Shown: positions 18,451-27,060 of the stretch, piece by piece
How positions within the stretch are numbered: position 1 is the first letter of the stretch
Layout: each line of letters begins with the position of its first letter
From: Polaromonas sp.
Lineage (GTDB): Bacteria; Pseudomonadota; Gammaproteobacteria; Burkholderiales; Burkholderiaceae_C
Length of the DNA: 64,000 nucleotides
Assembly (NCBI GenBank): GCA_025362315.1
Contig: JANYGP010000071.1
Coordinates: forward strand, 186,001 to 250,000
Direction of reading: 5' to 3'
The notes under the pieces: generated by a model
The model's input: the letters and a program-made list of their open reading frames with translations, nothing else
Database searches by the model: none
Told to the model about the DNA's origin: nothing
Translations under genes and position numbers: made by a program

Positions 18451-19077
18451 ATGAACACTTTTCCCCTGCAGTCCGCCTCACGTCGAAGCCTGATATTGGG
18501 TTCTACTTCCATTTATCGGCAAGAACTGTTGGCCAGATTGCGCATCCCGTTTGAAGCAATGGCACCCGAAGTGGATGAAACCCCACTCCCACATGAGACA
18601 CCAAGCGCACTGGCTGCAAGGCTGGCTTTGGCCAAAGCCAGGGCGGTTGCGCTGAAGTATCCACAAGCTGTGGTGATTGGCTCGGACCAGGTGGCTGACC
18701 TGGATGGCCGCAGTCTGGGCAAGCCGGGCACACACAGCCGGGCCGTCGTGCAACTGCGCCAGATGCGCGGACAAATCGTTATTTTTCAAACCGCTGTTGC
18801 CGTGGTGTGCCTCGAAAGCGGTTTTGAGCAATGCAGCCTGGCGGCGGTCAAAGTCAGGTTCCGCAATTTAACGGACCATGAAATTGAAAATTACCTGCAA
18901 CTTGAAAAGCCATATGACTGCGCTGGCAGCGCCAAAAGTGAAGGTTTGGGCATTGCGCTGCTGGAGTCCATTGACAGCGACGATCCAACTGCACTGATTG
19001 GCCTGCCGTTGATCAGAACATGCCAGATGATTCGCGCAGCCGGCATTGAACTGCTTGCAACACCAGCATCAACATGA
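18451..19077 (+). CDS. Maf-family nucleotide pyrophosphatase (YceF-like)
   Basis: Maf proteins hydrolyse non-canonical or modified nucleoside triphosphates. The 208-residue protein has the Maf N-terminal signature RSLILGSTSIYRQELLARL and the metal and substrate segment VVIGSDQVADLDG. It also has the central NYLQLEKPYDCAGSAKSEGLG region in place of the dTTPase-type residues, which suggests the YceF (m7GTP-type) subgroup. Its position next to yceD-rpmF is the standard yceF location. It overlaps the next gene by 4 nt. Confidence 0.93.
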   Translation: MNTFPLQSASRRSLILGSTSIYRQELLARLRIPFEAMAPEVDETPLPHETPSALAARLALAKARAVALKYPQAVVIGSDQVADLDGRSLGKPGTHSRAVVQLRQMRGQIVIFQTAVAVVCLESGFEQCSLAAVKVRFRNLTDHEIENYLQLEKPYDCAGSAKSEGLGIALLESIDSDDPTALIGLPLIRTCQMIRAAGIELLATPAST

Positions 19078-19832
19078 ACAAAGGCAAACTCTATCTGGTC
19101 CCCGCTCCACTGGATTTTGGATGCGACGAACTTGCGCCAATTCAGGATGTGATGCCACTGCAAACCTTGCAAATCGCTGCGCGCCTGGGTTGCTTTATTT
19201 GTGAAAATGCCAAAAGCACGCGTGCTTACCTCAAGCGCATTGGCGAAGTTATTCCGCTGAGCCAGCCCGTGCAAGCGCTGCAGATTGAAGAGCTGCCGCG
19301 CGAGGTGCATAAAAAAGGCGATCACACGGGCAACTTTGATGCGCGCCCTTTGTTGAAGGCGGCTTTGGGGGGCCACGACATCGGCCTCGTCAGCGAAGCA
19401 GGCATGCCGGCAATTGCAGATCCTGGCTCATCTGTGGTGCGCGCGGCGCATGATCTGGGGGTCGAGGTTGTGGCATTGACAGGCCCCATGTCACTGATGC
19501 TGGCACTGGCCAGCAGCGGGCTGAATGGTCAGCACTTTGCTTTCGTTGGCTACCTGCCGCAAGACGCGGGTGAGCGCAGCCTGCGCATCAAGACACTGGA
19601 AAGTTTGGCGCTAAAAACAGGCCAAACCCAAATTTTTATTGAAACGCCTTATCGCAATGCAGCGCTGCTCGCGGCGCTGCTGCAAACACTGCAGGGCAAC
19701 ACGAGGCTGGCCATCAGCTGCGGGTTGACACTGAAAACAGCCTGGAATAAAAGTGCCACAACAACCCGATGGAAACAGGACAAACCCACGCCCCCGCTGG
19801 GCTTGCCAACAGTTTTTTGCATGGGGCGCTGA
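19074..19832 (+). CDS. SAM-dependent methyltransferase of the tetrapyrrole-methylase fold (RsmI paralogue)
   Basis: The 252-residue protein begins GKLYLVPAPLDFG and contains GLVSEAGMPAIADPGSSVVR, both typical of the RsmI/YraL branch that methylates 16S rRNA C1402, followed by HFAFVGYLPQDAGERS and IETPYRNAALLAALL. It lacks the C-terminal helical domain of full RsmI, so it is better called an RsmI-like paralogue whose substrate is unknown. Pairing with maf (4-nt overlap) is common in betaproteobacteria. A small GCTACT/AGTAGC hairpin follows at 19854-19868 in the gap to the convergent sppA gene. Confidence 0.85.
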   Translation: MNKGKLYLVPAPLDFGCDELAPIQDVMPLQTLQIAARLGCFICENAKSTRAYLKRIGEVIPLSQPVQALQIEELPREVHKKGDHTGNFDARPLLKAALGGHDIGLVSEAGMPAIADPGSSVVRAAHDLGVEVVALTGPMSLMLALASSGLNGQHFAFVGYLPQDAGERSLRIKTLESLALKTGQTQIFIETPYRNAALLAALLQTLQGNTRLAISCGLTLKTAWNKSATTTRWKQDKPTPPLGLPTVFCMGR

Positions 19833-19876
19833 GCCTGGTGATTTGAGCCTGAAGCTACTGAAAGTAGCGCTACCAA

Positions 19877-20977
19877 TTACCGAATCGCCGGCAAGGCCCT
19901 GACTGCCTTGATTGCCCCTTCACCCACAGCCGCACCAAACTTTTTGGCCAGGCGCTCGGCCACATTGTCGCGGCGGGTGTAGTCAATGATTTCTTCCTGT
20001 TTGACAACTTCACGGGCAACAAACTCGAGCGTGCCCAGCTTGTCGGCCAGGCCCAATTCAATGGCTTGCTGACCAGTCCAGAACAAACCACTGAACATTT
20101 CCGGAGTTTCTTTCAATCGCGTGCCGCGGCCGGCTTTGACCACGGATATAAATTGCTGGTGAATCTGGTTGAGCATGGTTTGGGCAAATGCGCGCTGCGT
20201 GTCTGTCTGTTTGCTGAACGGGTCAAGAAAACCTTTGTTTTCGCCCGCAGTCAGCAAGCGCCGCTCCACACCCAGCTTGTCCATCAGCCCGGTAAAGCCA
20301 AAACCGTCCATCAGCACGCCAATGCTGCCCACAATGCTCGCCTTGTTGACAAAAATCTGGTCTGCAGCCACAGCGATGTAGTACGCAGCAGACGCGCAGG
20401 TTTCTTCGACAACCGCGTAGACCGGTTTGTTGTGTTTGGCTTTGAGGCGGCGAATTTCATCGTTCATCATGCCGGCCTGTACCGGGCTGCCGCCCGGTGA
20501 ATTGATCAGCAGCACCACAGCTTTGGCACCTTCGTCTTCAAATGCAGCCTTCATCGCTGCGATGATGAACTCGGCACTGGCATCTGACCCGGCAGCAATT
20601 TCGCCCTTGATCTCCACCACTGCTGTGTGGGCCGTGCTGGCACTTGTTGTCGGTGCGCCCCGGTGCATCACCATCCACACCAGTGCCACGAAAAACGCCA
20701 GCCAGGCCAGGCGGGTGAAAGTTTTCCAGCGGCGTGTGGCTTTTTGTTCATTCAAAGATGCAAAGGCGAGCTTTTCAAGCGTGTGTCGCTCCCAGCCAGG
20801 GGTATTTGACAGGTCGGCCCGGGATTTGTATGCTACTTTATCAGGAGCTGCCTGCGCCCGTTTTGATTGGGCTATAGCCTCATTTATCTCATTTTCCTGG
20901 TTTAATCGGTTGTTGAAGGCATCGGCTTCGATTTTGTCGGGGTTGCTGGAAGGATCAGGAAGCTTGTTTTCAGTCAT
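19877..20977 (-). CDS. sppA: Signal peptide peptidase SppA-type S49 protease
   Basis: S49 proteases degrade cleaved signal peptides in the membrane. The 366-residue protein has a cytoplasmic N-tail of about 90 residues, one membrane segment (FTRLAWLAFFVALVWMVM), and the S49 core with LLINSPGGSPVQAG. The probable nucleophile is the Ser in CASAAYYIAVAADQ, and the probable general base is the Lys in AGENKGFLDPF. The length matches the single-domain 36K type. A copy of the dispersed repeat encodes residues 32-50 in the N-tail. It is convergent with the methyltransferase gene and follows the Rieske gene. Confidence 0.93.
   Translation of the reverse strand: MTENKLPDPSSNPDKIEADAFNNRLNQENEINEAIAQSKRAQAAPDKVAYKSRADLSNTPGWERHTLEKLAFASLNEQKATRRWKTFTRLAWLAFFVALVWMVMHRGAPTTSASTAHTAVVEIKGEIAAGSDASAEFIIAAMKAAFEDEGAKAVVLLINSPGGSPVQAGMMNDEIRRLKAKHNKPVYAVVEETCASAAYYIAVAADQIFVNKASIVGSIGVLMDGFGFTGLMDKLGVERRLLTAGENKGFLDPFSKQTDTQRAFAQTMLNQIHQQFISVVKAGRGTRLKETPEMFSGLFWTGQQAIELGLADKLGTLEFVAREVVKQEEIIDYTRRDNVAERLAKKFGAAVGEGAIKAVRALPAIR
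20831..20884 (-). repeat. Dispersed protein-coding repeat, copy C (in sppA N-tail)
   Basis: The DNA contains AGCTGCCTGCGCCC and GGGCTATAGCCT. On the sppA strand it encodes NEAIAQSKRAQAAPDKVAY, closely matching the peptides from hemD, rne and the photolyase-like gene. It lies in the cytoplasmic tail before the membrane segment, where an insertion should be tolerated. Confidence 0.8.
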
Positions 20978-20998
20978 GCCGGTAGTTTATGGTTTTTA

Positions 20999-21364
20999 TC
21001 AAAAGGCCAGCGGTTTGAGGTTGTAAGCGGTTTGCCAGCAAACGACACCGTCTTTATCGACAACATTTATTTTGACCAGGCCGCCCTGACACGGACCACC
21101 AGCACACTGCCCGGTGTCTGGCTGATAAGCCGCGCCATGGCTGGCACACAGCAGCCATTGGCCGCTTGCATCAAACACCCGATCAGGCTGCCAGTCCAGC
21201 TCCATCGCCACATGGGTGCAGCGGTTCAGGTACGCATGTACTGTGCCGTTAAACCGGACTGCAAATGCTCTGGAGGTTTGGCCTGCGTACAGCACATCAA
21301 ACGGCACTGCCTGGCCGCCGTCAAGCAGGTCACCAGACTTGCATAAAGGTTGTAAATCGTTCAA
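20999..21364 (-). CDS. Rieske [2Fe-2S] ferredoxin-like protein
   Basis: The protein has the two Rieske cluster boxes CTHVAMELD and CASHGAAY (C-x-H and C-x2-H) spaced as in soluble Rieske ferredoxins, followed by a glycine-rich GQCAGGPCQGGL. It is probably a small electron carrier. The start is uncertain: a TTG at 21364 gives 121 aa just past the gph stop, while an ATG at 21451 would overlap gph by about 80 bases. I prefer the shorter form. It lies in the minus-strand series rluC-gph-Rieske-sppA. Confidence 0.85.
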   Translation of the reverse strand: MNDLQPLCKSGDLLDGGQAVPFDVLYAGQTSRAFAVRFNGTVHAYLNRCTHVAMELDWQPDRVFDASGQWLLCASHGAAYQPDTGQCAGGPCQGGLVKINVVDKDGVVCWQTAYNLKPLAF

Positions 21365-21371
21365 AAGCGGG

Positions 21372-22043
21372 TCAACCGTTCTGGACCAGCCAGCCGTGCA
21401 TGTCTTGTACCGAATGTGCAATGTGAAGCGGCTTGAGGGCTGCAAATGCACCCGCCTCGTGCGCGCCGTAGCTCACGCCCAGGCTGGGGCATTTGGCGTT
21501 GACGGCCATTTGCAAATCATGTGTGGTGTCGCCCACCATCAATGTGCGCTCGGGCGTTGTGCCCAGCTCGGTCATCAGCTCGTGCAGCATTTTCGGGGCG
21601 GGCTTGCCAGCGGTTTTGTCTGCCGTGCGGGATGCATCAAACATGCCTTTGAGCTGAACGGACTGCAGTGCCTCGTCAAGCCCGTGGCGCGACTTGCCGG
21701 TTGCCACCGCCAGCAGATAGCCGCGTGCCTTGAGCATTGCCAGCAATGGCAACACGCCGTCAAACAGACTCAAGTCATGGGCATGCAGCTGGTAGTGGTA
21801 GCGGTAGCGGTCGCCCAGCAGCGGGTATGTTTCTGGCGGCACATCCGGCGCGGCATGGGCCAGTGCCTGTGCCAAGCCCAGGCCAATGACGTACGCAGCA
21901 GCCTCATCAGTTGGCACGGTGCCGCCCACATCTTTGACTGCTGCCTGAATGCAGCGCACGATGATCTGGGTCGAGTCAAACAGCGTGCCGTCCCAGTCGA
22001 AGGCGATGAGGTCAAAGTTTCGTTGTGTGATGCGGGTGTTCAT
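21372..22043 (-). CDS. gph: HAD-family phosphoglycolate phosphatase-like hydrolase
   Basis: The 223-residue protein has HAD motif I DWDGTLFDST, motif II VATGKSRHGLDEAL, motif III around KPAPKML and the acidic motif IV VGDTTHDLQMAVNA. These match phosphoglycolate phosphatase and its relatives. The natural substrate within the family varies, so Gph is the best name but not certain. It overlaps rluC by 4 nt, an arrangement common in Burkholderiales. Confidence 0.9.
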   Translation of the reverse strand: MNTRITQRNFDLIAFDWDGTLFDSTQIIVRCIQAAVKDVGGTVPTDEAAAYVIGLGLAQALAHAAPDVPPETYPLLGDRYRYHYQLHAHDLSLFDGVLPLLAMLKARGYLLAVATGKSRHGLDEALQSVQLKGMFDASRTADKTAGKPAPKMLHELMTELGTTPERTLMVGDTTHDLQMAVNAKCPSLGVSYGAHEAGAFAALKPLHIAHSVQDMHGWLVQNG

Positions 22044-23152
22044 GGGGCGAATGCCAGTACGGTATTGAAATCTGCAGGCAAAAACTGCTGTAGCTCAGGG
22101 GGTAATTCGGCCTGCAAATGCACAACTTTGCGCAGCTTGGGGTGATTGAACTTCAGGCTGGCTGCGTGCAAAAACATGCGTTTCAGGCAGGGCATGTCAG
22201 GGTTCGTTTTTTGCAGCGCTTTGTTCAAATCGAAGTCGCCGTATTTGTCGTCCCCCGCAATCGGGTGGCCGGCATCTGCCAGATGCACCCTGATCTGATG
22301 GGTGCGGCCGGTTTTGATGGTGACTTCAAGTAACGTGAACCGTCCATCGGCAAAGGTATCTTTGACCTTGACCAGCGTGATGGAACGCAAGCCGTCCGGG
22401 TGATCATTGGCCACGACCTTGACGCGGCGCTCGCCCGCGCCGTAGGTGCCCGGTTTGCCCGGTGCCTCATATTTGTGCAGCGCCTTGTCTATCACCCGCT
22501 GGTTAGCAGGCCATGCGCCTTTGACGAGTGCGAGGTAGACCTTGTCGGTTTCGCGTTCCCTGAACTGCTCTTGCAACAGTTTTAAGGCCATGCGCCGCTT
22601 GGCAATCAGCAGCACGCCGCTGGTTTCGCGGTCCAGCCGGTGCACCAGCTCTAAAAAGTCAGCCTCGGGCCGGGCCATGCGCAATTGCTCAATCACGCCA
22701 AAACTCACCCCGCTGCCGCCATGCACAGCAACGCCGGCGGGTTTGTCAATGGCCAGCACAAAATCGTCTTCAAACAGGACTGGGAATTCAGCCGCTGGTG
22801 CAAATCCGCCAACGGTGGACATTGCGCCGTGGCGTACAACTTCACGTGCATGGTCTTGAGCATTTGAAATTGCCTTCGCTTTTTGCTCAGCCCGCCCAGA
22901 CGTGCGCACTGGCGGCAGGCGCACCAGATCGCCAGCGGTTACCCGGGTATCGGCCTGCGCCCTGCCCTTGTTCACGCGCACTTCGCCACTGCGGATGATG
23001 CGGTACACATGGGTTTTTGGCACACCTTTGAGCTGACGGATCAAAAAATTGTCCAGCCGCTGGCCTGCGTAATCCTCATCGACGGTCACGTAAGTTGCTA
23101 CCGGACTTGTGCCCGGTAAAGTGCCAGATGCTGCCCCTATAATGTGATTCAC
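22040..23152 (-). CDS. rluC: 23S rRNA pseudouridine synthase RluC
   Basis: RluC makes pseudouridines at 955, 2504 and 2580 of 23S rRNA. The 370-residue protein has an N-terminal S4 RNA-binding domain (RLDNFLIRQLKGVPKTHVYR, residues 32-52), the catalytic motif HRLDRETSGVLLIAK with the active Asp, and the C-terminal RTHQIRVHLADAGHPIAGD. The divergent arrangement with rne, as in E. coli, supports RluC over RluD. Confidence 0.96.
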   Translation of the reverse strand: MNHIIGAASGTLPGTSPVATYVTVDEDYAGQRLDNFLIRQLKGVPKTHVYRIIRSGEVRVNKGRAQADTRVTAGDLVRLPPVRTSGRAEQKAKAISNAQDHAREVVRHGAMSTVGGFAPAAEFPVLFEDDFVLAIDKPAGVAVHGGSGVSFGVIEQLRMARPEADFLELVHRLDRETSGVLLIAKRRMALKLLQEQFRERETDKVYLALVKGAWPANQRVIDKALHKYEAPGKPGTYGAGERRVKVVANDHPDGLRSITLVKVKDTFADGRFTLLEVTIKTGRTHQIRVHLADAGHPIAGDDKYGDFDLNKALQKTNPDMPCLKRMFLHAASLKFNHPKLRKVVHLQAELPPELQQFLPADFNTVLAFAP

Positions 23153-23741
23153 TAGCGTTGTGGTGTAAGTTGTTGATTTGCATGGAGTTTAGTCCACGCA
23201 CAATATAAAACCCTGAAAAAGCCTTTGATATGGCCGACTACAGCAGCGCTAGATGGTCGATGCCATTTTTAGCAATACCGCTTGGGCCACATTGTTGAAA
23301 ATCGGTCGATGTTTTGCGAATTTAACGACGGAATACCCAAACCGGCAGCTCCCTTTTTTAGTGGTGGGCTGCTGGCGGATCCTGGTGAGAAAAAGTTTTT
23401 TTGACCGATAGCCCTTCAATGACAACGCTGCTCAACCTGATCAACTTCTGCCTGCGGGGCTTTTTGGCCCCGATTTCAGGTATTTATGAAGCTTTTCAGC
23501 CTGCAGCCCTTGTATTATGTGCGCAAGCAGCTATAAATAAAATAGCAGTGCTCGTCTGGTCGATTTTGGCTCCTGCTCGCCCCATCCACGCGCCTACGCT
23601 TTTGACCAACGCCTGACCGATTTATTTCGGTCAGCAGTCGGCTCAAAAGCTCTCCGGCAATTCCCCACGTTCGCACAGCGTCGGCTACGGCATCGTTGGC
23701 TCACTTTTGAGCTGTTGAGACGATGTAAAGGAAGTACGCAC
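23153..23741 (+). promoter_or_regulatory. Long rluC-rne intergenic region and rne 5' leader
   Basis: 589 bases hold no protein gene that I can support. They contain several hairpins: CCGGCAGC with GCTGCTGG (about 23341-23378), a CGGGGC/GGCCCCG stem with a T loop (about 23455-23475), and a 9-bp stem GCTCAAAAG/CTTTTGAGC (23641-23649 with 23704-23712) just before the rne ribosome binding site. A copy of the dispersed repeat is at 23500-23547. In E. coli the rne leader mediates autoregulation by RNase E cleavage, and a similar role is plausible here. Confidence 0.5.
23500..23547 (+). repeat. Dispersed repeat, copy D (in the rne leader)
   Basis: The core GCGCAAGCAGCTAT is exact to the fabD copy, with flanks CAGCCCTTGTATTATG and AAATAGCA. 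Read in the frame that matches the coding copies it would give [15 protein letters not shown], close to the rseB signal-peptide version, although no gene is supported there. Confidence 0.75.
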
Positions 23742-26700
23742 ATGAAACGCATGCTGATCAATGCCACCCAGGCAGAAGAGCGCCGTTTGGCGATTGTTGA
23801 CGGGCAAAAACTGCTCGACTATGAAATTGAAATTGAAGGGCGCGAACAGCGCAAGGGCAATATTTACAAAGCGGTTGTCACCCGCGTAGAACCGTCACTG
23901 GAAGCCTGTTTTGTCGATTACGGCGAGGACCGGCACGGCTTTTTGCCGTTCAAGGAAATCTCACGCAATTATTTTGCTGCGGGCGTGTCAGTGGGCCAGG
24001 CCCGCATTCAGGATGTGATTCGCGAAGGCCAGGAACTGATGGTCCAGGTCGAAAAAGAAGAGCGCGGCAACAAAGGTGCAGCGCTGACAACCTTTGTGTC
24101 GCTGGCCGGCCGCTACGTGGTGCTGATGCCCAACAACCCGCGCGGTGGTGGTGTGAGCCGCCGGATTGAAGGCGAAGACCGGGCCGAACTCAAAGAAAAC
24201 ATGGACCAGCTGGAATACCCGGCCGGTGCCAGCATCATTGCCCGCACCGCCGGCATTGGCCGCAGCGCGCCTGAATTGCAATGGGACTTGAACTACCTGA
24301 TCAAGCTGTGGACAGCGATTGAAGGCGCTGGCAAGGGCGGCAAGGGCGCATTCCTGATTTATCAGGAATCAAGCTTGGTGATTCGCGCGATTCGTGATTA
24401 TTTCAACAGCGACATCGGCGATATTTTGTTTGACACCGACGACGTGTACGAGCAGGCCAAGCAGTTCATGGACCACGTGATGCCCGAGCATGCGCACCGC
24501 GTCAAGCGCTACCGCGACGACGCGCCGCTGTTCAGCCGTTTCCAGATTGAGCACCAGATCGAATCAGCGTATGCCCGCACGGTGCAGCTGCCTTCAGGCG
24601 GCGCGATTGTGATCGACCACACCGAGGCGCTGGTGTCGGTCGACGTCAACTCGGCGCGCGCCATCAAAGGCGGCGACATTGAAGAAACCGCCACCCGCAC
24701 CAACCTGGAAGCCGCTGACGAAGTGGCCCGCCAGATGCGCCTGCGTGACTTGGGCGGCATCATCGTCATTGACTTTATTGACATGGAAGAGTCGCGCAAC
24801 CGCCGCGATGTAGAAAACCGGCTGCGCGATGCGTTGCGGCAAGACCGCGCGCGGGTGCAGTTTGGCACCATCAGCAAATTTGGCCTGATGGAAATGAGCC
24901 GCCAGCGTTTGCGGCCTGCTCTCAGCGAAGGCGCATCGATTCCCTGCCCGCGTTGCGGCGGCTCGGGTCATATTCGCGATACCGAAAGTTCGGCATTGCA
25001 AATTTTGCGGATCATTCAGGAAGAGTCGCTGAAAGACAGCACGGCGTCGGTGCTGTGCCAGGTGCCAGTCGATGTGGCCGCTTTCTTGCTAAACGAAAAG
25101 CGCTCGGAAATCAGCAAAATTGAAATGAAGCAGCGCATCAATGTGCTGATCGTGCCGAACAAAACGCTGGAAACGCCCAACTACCGACTGGAGCGCTTGA
25201 AGCACGACGATCCGCGTCTGGACAACATTGAGGCCAGCTACAAGATGGCTGAGGAAATGGAAGACCCGACCACGGTGACGCGCCGCAACCAGGAAAAGCA
25301 CAACATGCAGGAACCCATCATCAAGGGGGTGCTGCCAGATGCGCCGGCGCCAATGGCCACACCTAGACCTGAAGCCAGACCTGAAGCCAGACCTGAAACC
25401 AAGCCTGAGGCAAAACCTGAAGCGGTTCCAGCTGCAAAATCGCCACCTGCACCAGTGCAGGCAGTTGCTCCGTCAGAAAAAGGTTTTTTTGGCTGGATCA
25501 AAGACTTTTTTGGTGGCGCAGAAACGCCTGCCAAGCCCGCGGTAAGTGCGGGTGAAGTTGTCAAAGACGACCGCGAAGGCGATGCGCGCCGGGAAGCTGC
25601 CCGCGGTGATGCAAATCGTGACGGCAGGGGCGAGCGTGGTGGCCGCGATGGTCGCCGTGGTGGTCGCGTCAGGGGTGAACGCGGTGACCGTCCTGAGGGC
25701 CGCAGTGAAGCCCGCGGCGAAGGTCGTGGTGAAGGCCGTAGTGAGGGCCGCAGTGAGGGTCGCAATGAGGGCCGGCCGGACAGCCGGAACAACGAACGCC
25801 GTGAACGTAGCCCCGAGCAGCGCACCGAATCGCGCAATGAGCCGAGAAATGAACCGAGAAATGAGCCACGCAACGAATCTCGCGGAGACCAGCGTGGCGA
25901 ACAGCGTGCTGAAAGCCAGGAGCAACGCGAACCACGCCCACCGCGTGAGCCGCGCGAACCCCGCGAAGGCGGGCGCGCTGAGCGCCCACGCCGTGAACGC
26001 AGCGCAGAGCAGCGCCCACCCATGGACGCCACAGAGCAGGACATTGCTCTGGCCAACAAGGCAGCCATGGCTGCTGCCATGGGCGGCGCAGGTGCCGATG
26101 CTGGCCAGGATGCACCGCGCCGTGAACGTGGAGAGCGGGGTGGTGAGCGCGGCCGCCGTCATGAACGCAGTGATGAGCCACAAGCTCAGTCGGCAGAACA
26201 ACGGCAGGACTTTGGCAACACCGCGCCTGCTGACATGCCGGAAATCTCGGGTCTTCAGTCCGGTCAGGGTTTGCAAGAAGCTATGGGCAATGTGGGCAAT
26301 GCAGGCAACGCCGGTGATGAACAGCGCCCGCCAAGGGAGCGGCGCAGTCGCGACCGCTATGGCCGCGAGCGCCGCGAACGTGGTGAAGGTTCTGAGCAAC
26401 GTGACCATCAAAATGGCAATGAAAACGCCAATGGCAATGGCAATGGCAATGGTGCACAAGCAACTGACGGGACTCTAAACCAAAGTCAAAATGAGGTTCC
26501 AGCGCACGTAAGTACTGCGCAAACAGCTCCTGAAACTGTAGCAAATAGTGCAGTGGCAAATGCTTCAACTGTGGCTGTTCCTGTTCCTGTTGCACAAAGT
26601 GCTCCGGCAGTTGCGACAAGAGCGCAAGCAGTGCCTGCAATGACGACGCCTGCGGTGCCAGCGGCCAGCACCATGCCCAAAGTCACGTCTTACGATTTGC

Positions 26701-26930
26701 CTTTGCAAGACCTGGTACAGGTTGCTCAGGGTTCGGGCTTGCAATGGGTCAGCTCTGACGCAATTAAAATTGCACAGGTGCAAGCTGCCATTGCAGCTGA
26801 AGCAAAACCTGTCCATGTCCCGCGCGTTCGGCAGGCGGTTGCTGCATCCAGTGAAGGGCCACTGGTTCTTGTGGAGACCAAACGCGACTTGCGCGAAATG
26901 ATCCTGCCGTCAGAAAAAACTGGGAAATAA
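23742..26930 (+). CDS. rne: Ribonuclease E
   Basis: RNase E is the endonuclease that initiates mRNA decay and matures rRNA and tRNA, and it scaffolds the degradosome. The 1062-residue protein starts [20 protein letters not shown], preceded by AAGGAAG at a good distance. It has an S1 domain (about 35-120), the DNase I-like catalytic core with Asp in SVDVNSARA and IVIDFIDM, and the zinc link CPRCGGSGH near residue 405. The C-terminal half (about 530-1062) is disordered and built of Arg/Gly/Glu minisatellites (PEAR, EGRS, NEPR, then NGNG units). A membrane-targeting-like helix ([14 protein letters not shown]) lies near 588. A dispersed repeat encodes about residues 917-935. The C-terminal end (about 990-1062) is again ordered and probably binds a partner. 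Confidence 0.97.
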   Translation: MKRMLINATQAEERRLAIVDGQKLLDYEIEIEGREQRKGNIYKAVVTRVEPSLEACFVDYGEDRHGFLPFKEISRNYFAAGVSVGQARIQDVIREGQELMVQVEKEERGNKGAALTTFVSLAGRYVVLMPNNPRGGGVSRRIEGEDRAELKENMDQLEYPAGASIIARTAGIGRSAPELQWDLNYLIKLWTAIEGAGKGGKGAFLIYQESSLVIRAIRDYFNSDIGDILFDTDDVYEQAKQFMDHVMPEHAHRVKRYRDDAPLFSRFQIEHQIESAYARTVQLPSGGAIVIDHTEALVSVDVNSARAIKGGDIEETATRTNLEAADEVARQMRLRDLGGIIVIDFIDMEESRNRRDVENRLRDALRQDRARVQFGTISKFGLMEMSRQRLRPALSEGASIPCPRCGGSGHIRDTESSALQILRIIQEESLKDSTASVLCQVPVDVAAFLLNEKRSEISKIEMKQRINVLIVPNKTLETPNYRLERLKHDDPRLDNIEASYKMAEEMEDPTTVTRRNQEKHNMQEPIIKGVLPDAPAPMATPRPEARPEARPETKPEAKPEAVPAAKSPPAPVQAVAPSEKGFFGWIKDFFGGAETPAKPAVSAGEVVKDDREGDARREAARGDANRDGRGERGGRDGRRGGRVRGERGDRPEGRSEARGEGRGEGRSEGRSEGRNEGRPDSRNNERRERSPEQRTESRNEPRNEPRNEPRNESRGDQRGEQRAESQEQREPRPPREPREPREGGRAERPRRERSAEQRPPMDATEQDIALANKAAMAAAMGGAGADAGQDAPRRERGERGGERGRRHERSDEPQAQSAEQRQDFGNTAPADMPEISGLQSGQGLQEAMGNVGNAGNAGDEQRPPRERRSRDRYGRERRERGEGSEQRDHQNGNENANGNGNGNGAQATDGTLNQSQNEVPAHVSTAQTAPETVANSAVANASTVAVPVPVAQSAPAVATRAQAVPAMTTPAVPAASTMPKVTSYDLPLQDLVQVAQGSGLQWVSSDAIKIAQVQAAIAAEAKPVHVPRVRQAVAASSEGPLVLVETKRDLREMILPSEKTGK
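25364..25425 (+). repeat. 12-bp minisatellite in rne (Pro-Glu-Ala-Arg/Lys units)
   Basis: Units of CCTGAAGCCAGA and variants encode [20 protein letters not shown]. They begin the disordered half of RNase E. Similar 12-bp units recur near 25837-25877 (NEPR) and a 6-bp unit near 26428-26453 (NG). Confidence 0.7.
26488..26547 (+). repeat. Dispersed protein-coding repeat, copy H (in rne C-terminal half)
   Basis: The segment is about 80% identical to copy G in the photolyase-like gene over 59 bp by my alignment, sharing AAATGAGG, AGCGCAC, GCGCAAACAGCT and TGTAGCAAA. It encodes [19 protein letters not shown] within the disordered region. Confidence 0.8.
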
Positions 26931-26957
26931 GACGGAGCGGTCTTGACACCGACAATC

Positions 26958-27017
26958 AAAAGCCCGGTTTCTTTTTCAAGTTTCCGGGCTTTTTTTTCAA
27001 GTTATCGGGCTTTTTTT
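26958..27017. terminator. Bidirectional terminator with duplicated T-tail between rne and hemY
   Basis: AAAAGCCCGG (26958-26967) pairs with CCGGGCTTTT (26984-26993) followed by a run of T for rne, and the mirror image serves the converging hemY transcript. The right arm with its T run is duplicated at 27006-27017 (CGGGCTTTTTTT), which gives a second possible pairing. Confidence 0.8.
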
Positions 27018-27060
27018 ATCCGAGGAACGCAAGCAGCGCAGTTCTCAACTTGGTCATCAG

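Noticed and set aside
23401-23616. 71-codon frame in the rne leader containing repeat copy D
   Set aside because: It starts at TTG without a ribosome binding site and consists largely of the repeat and a hairpin. I see no homology, so I treat it as leader.
25238-26080. Long Ser/Arg-rich reading frame antisense to the rne C-terminal half, and a similar Ala/Arg-rich frame at 25546-26478 on plus
   Set aside because: Both are frame shadows of the Arg/Gly/Glu minisatellites in rne, with biased composition and no domain or start signal.
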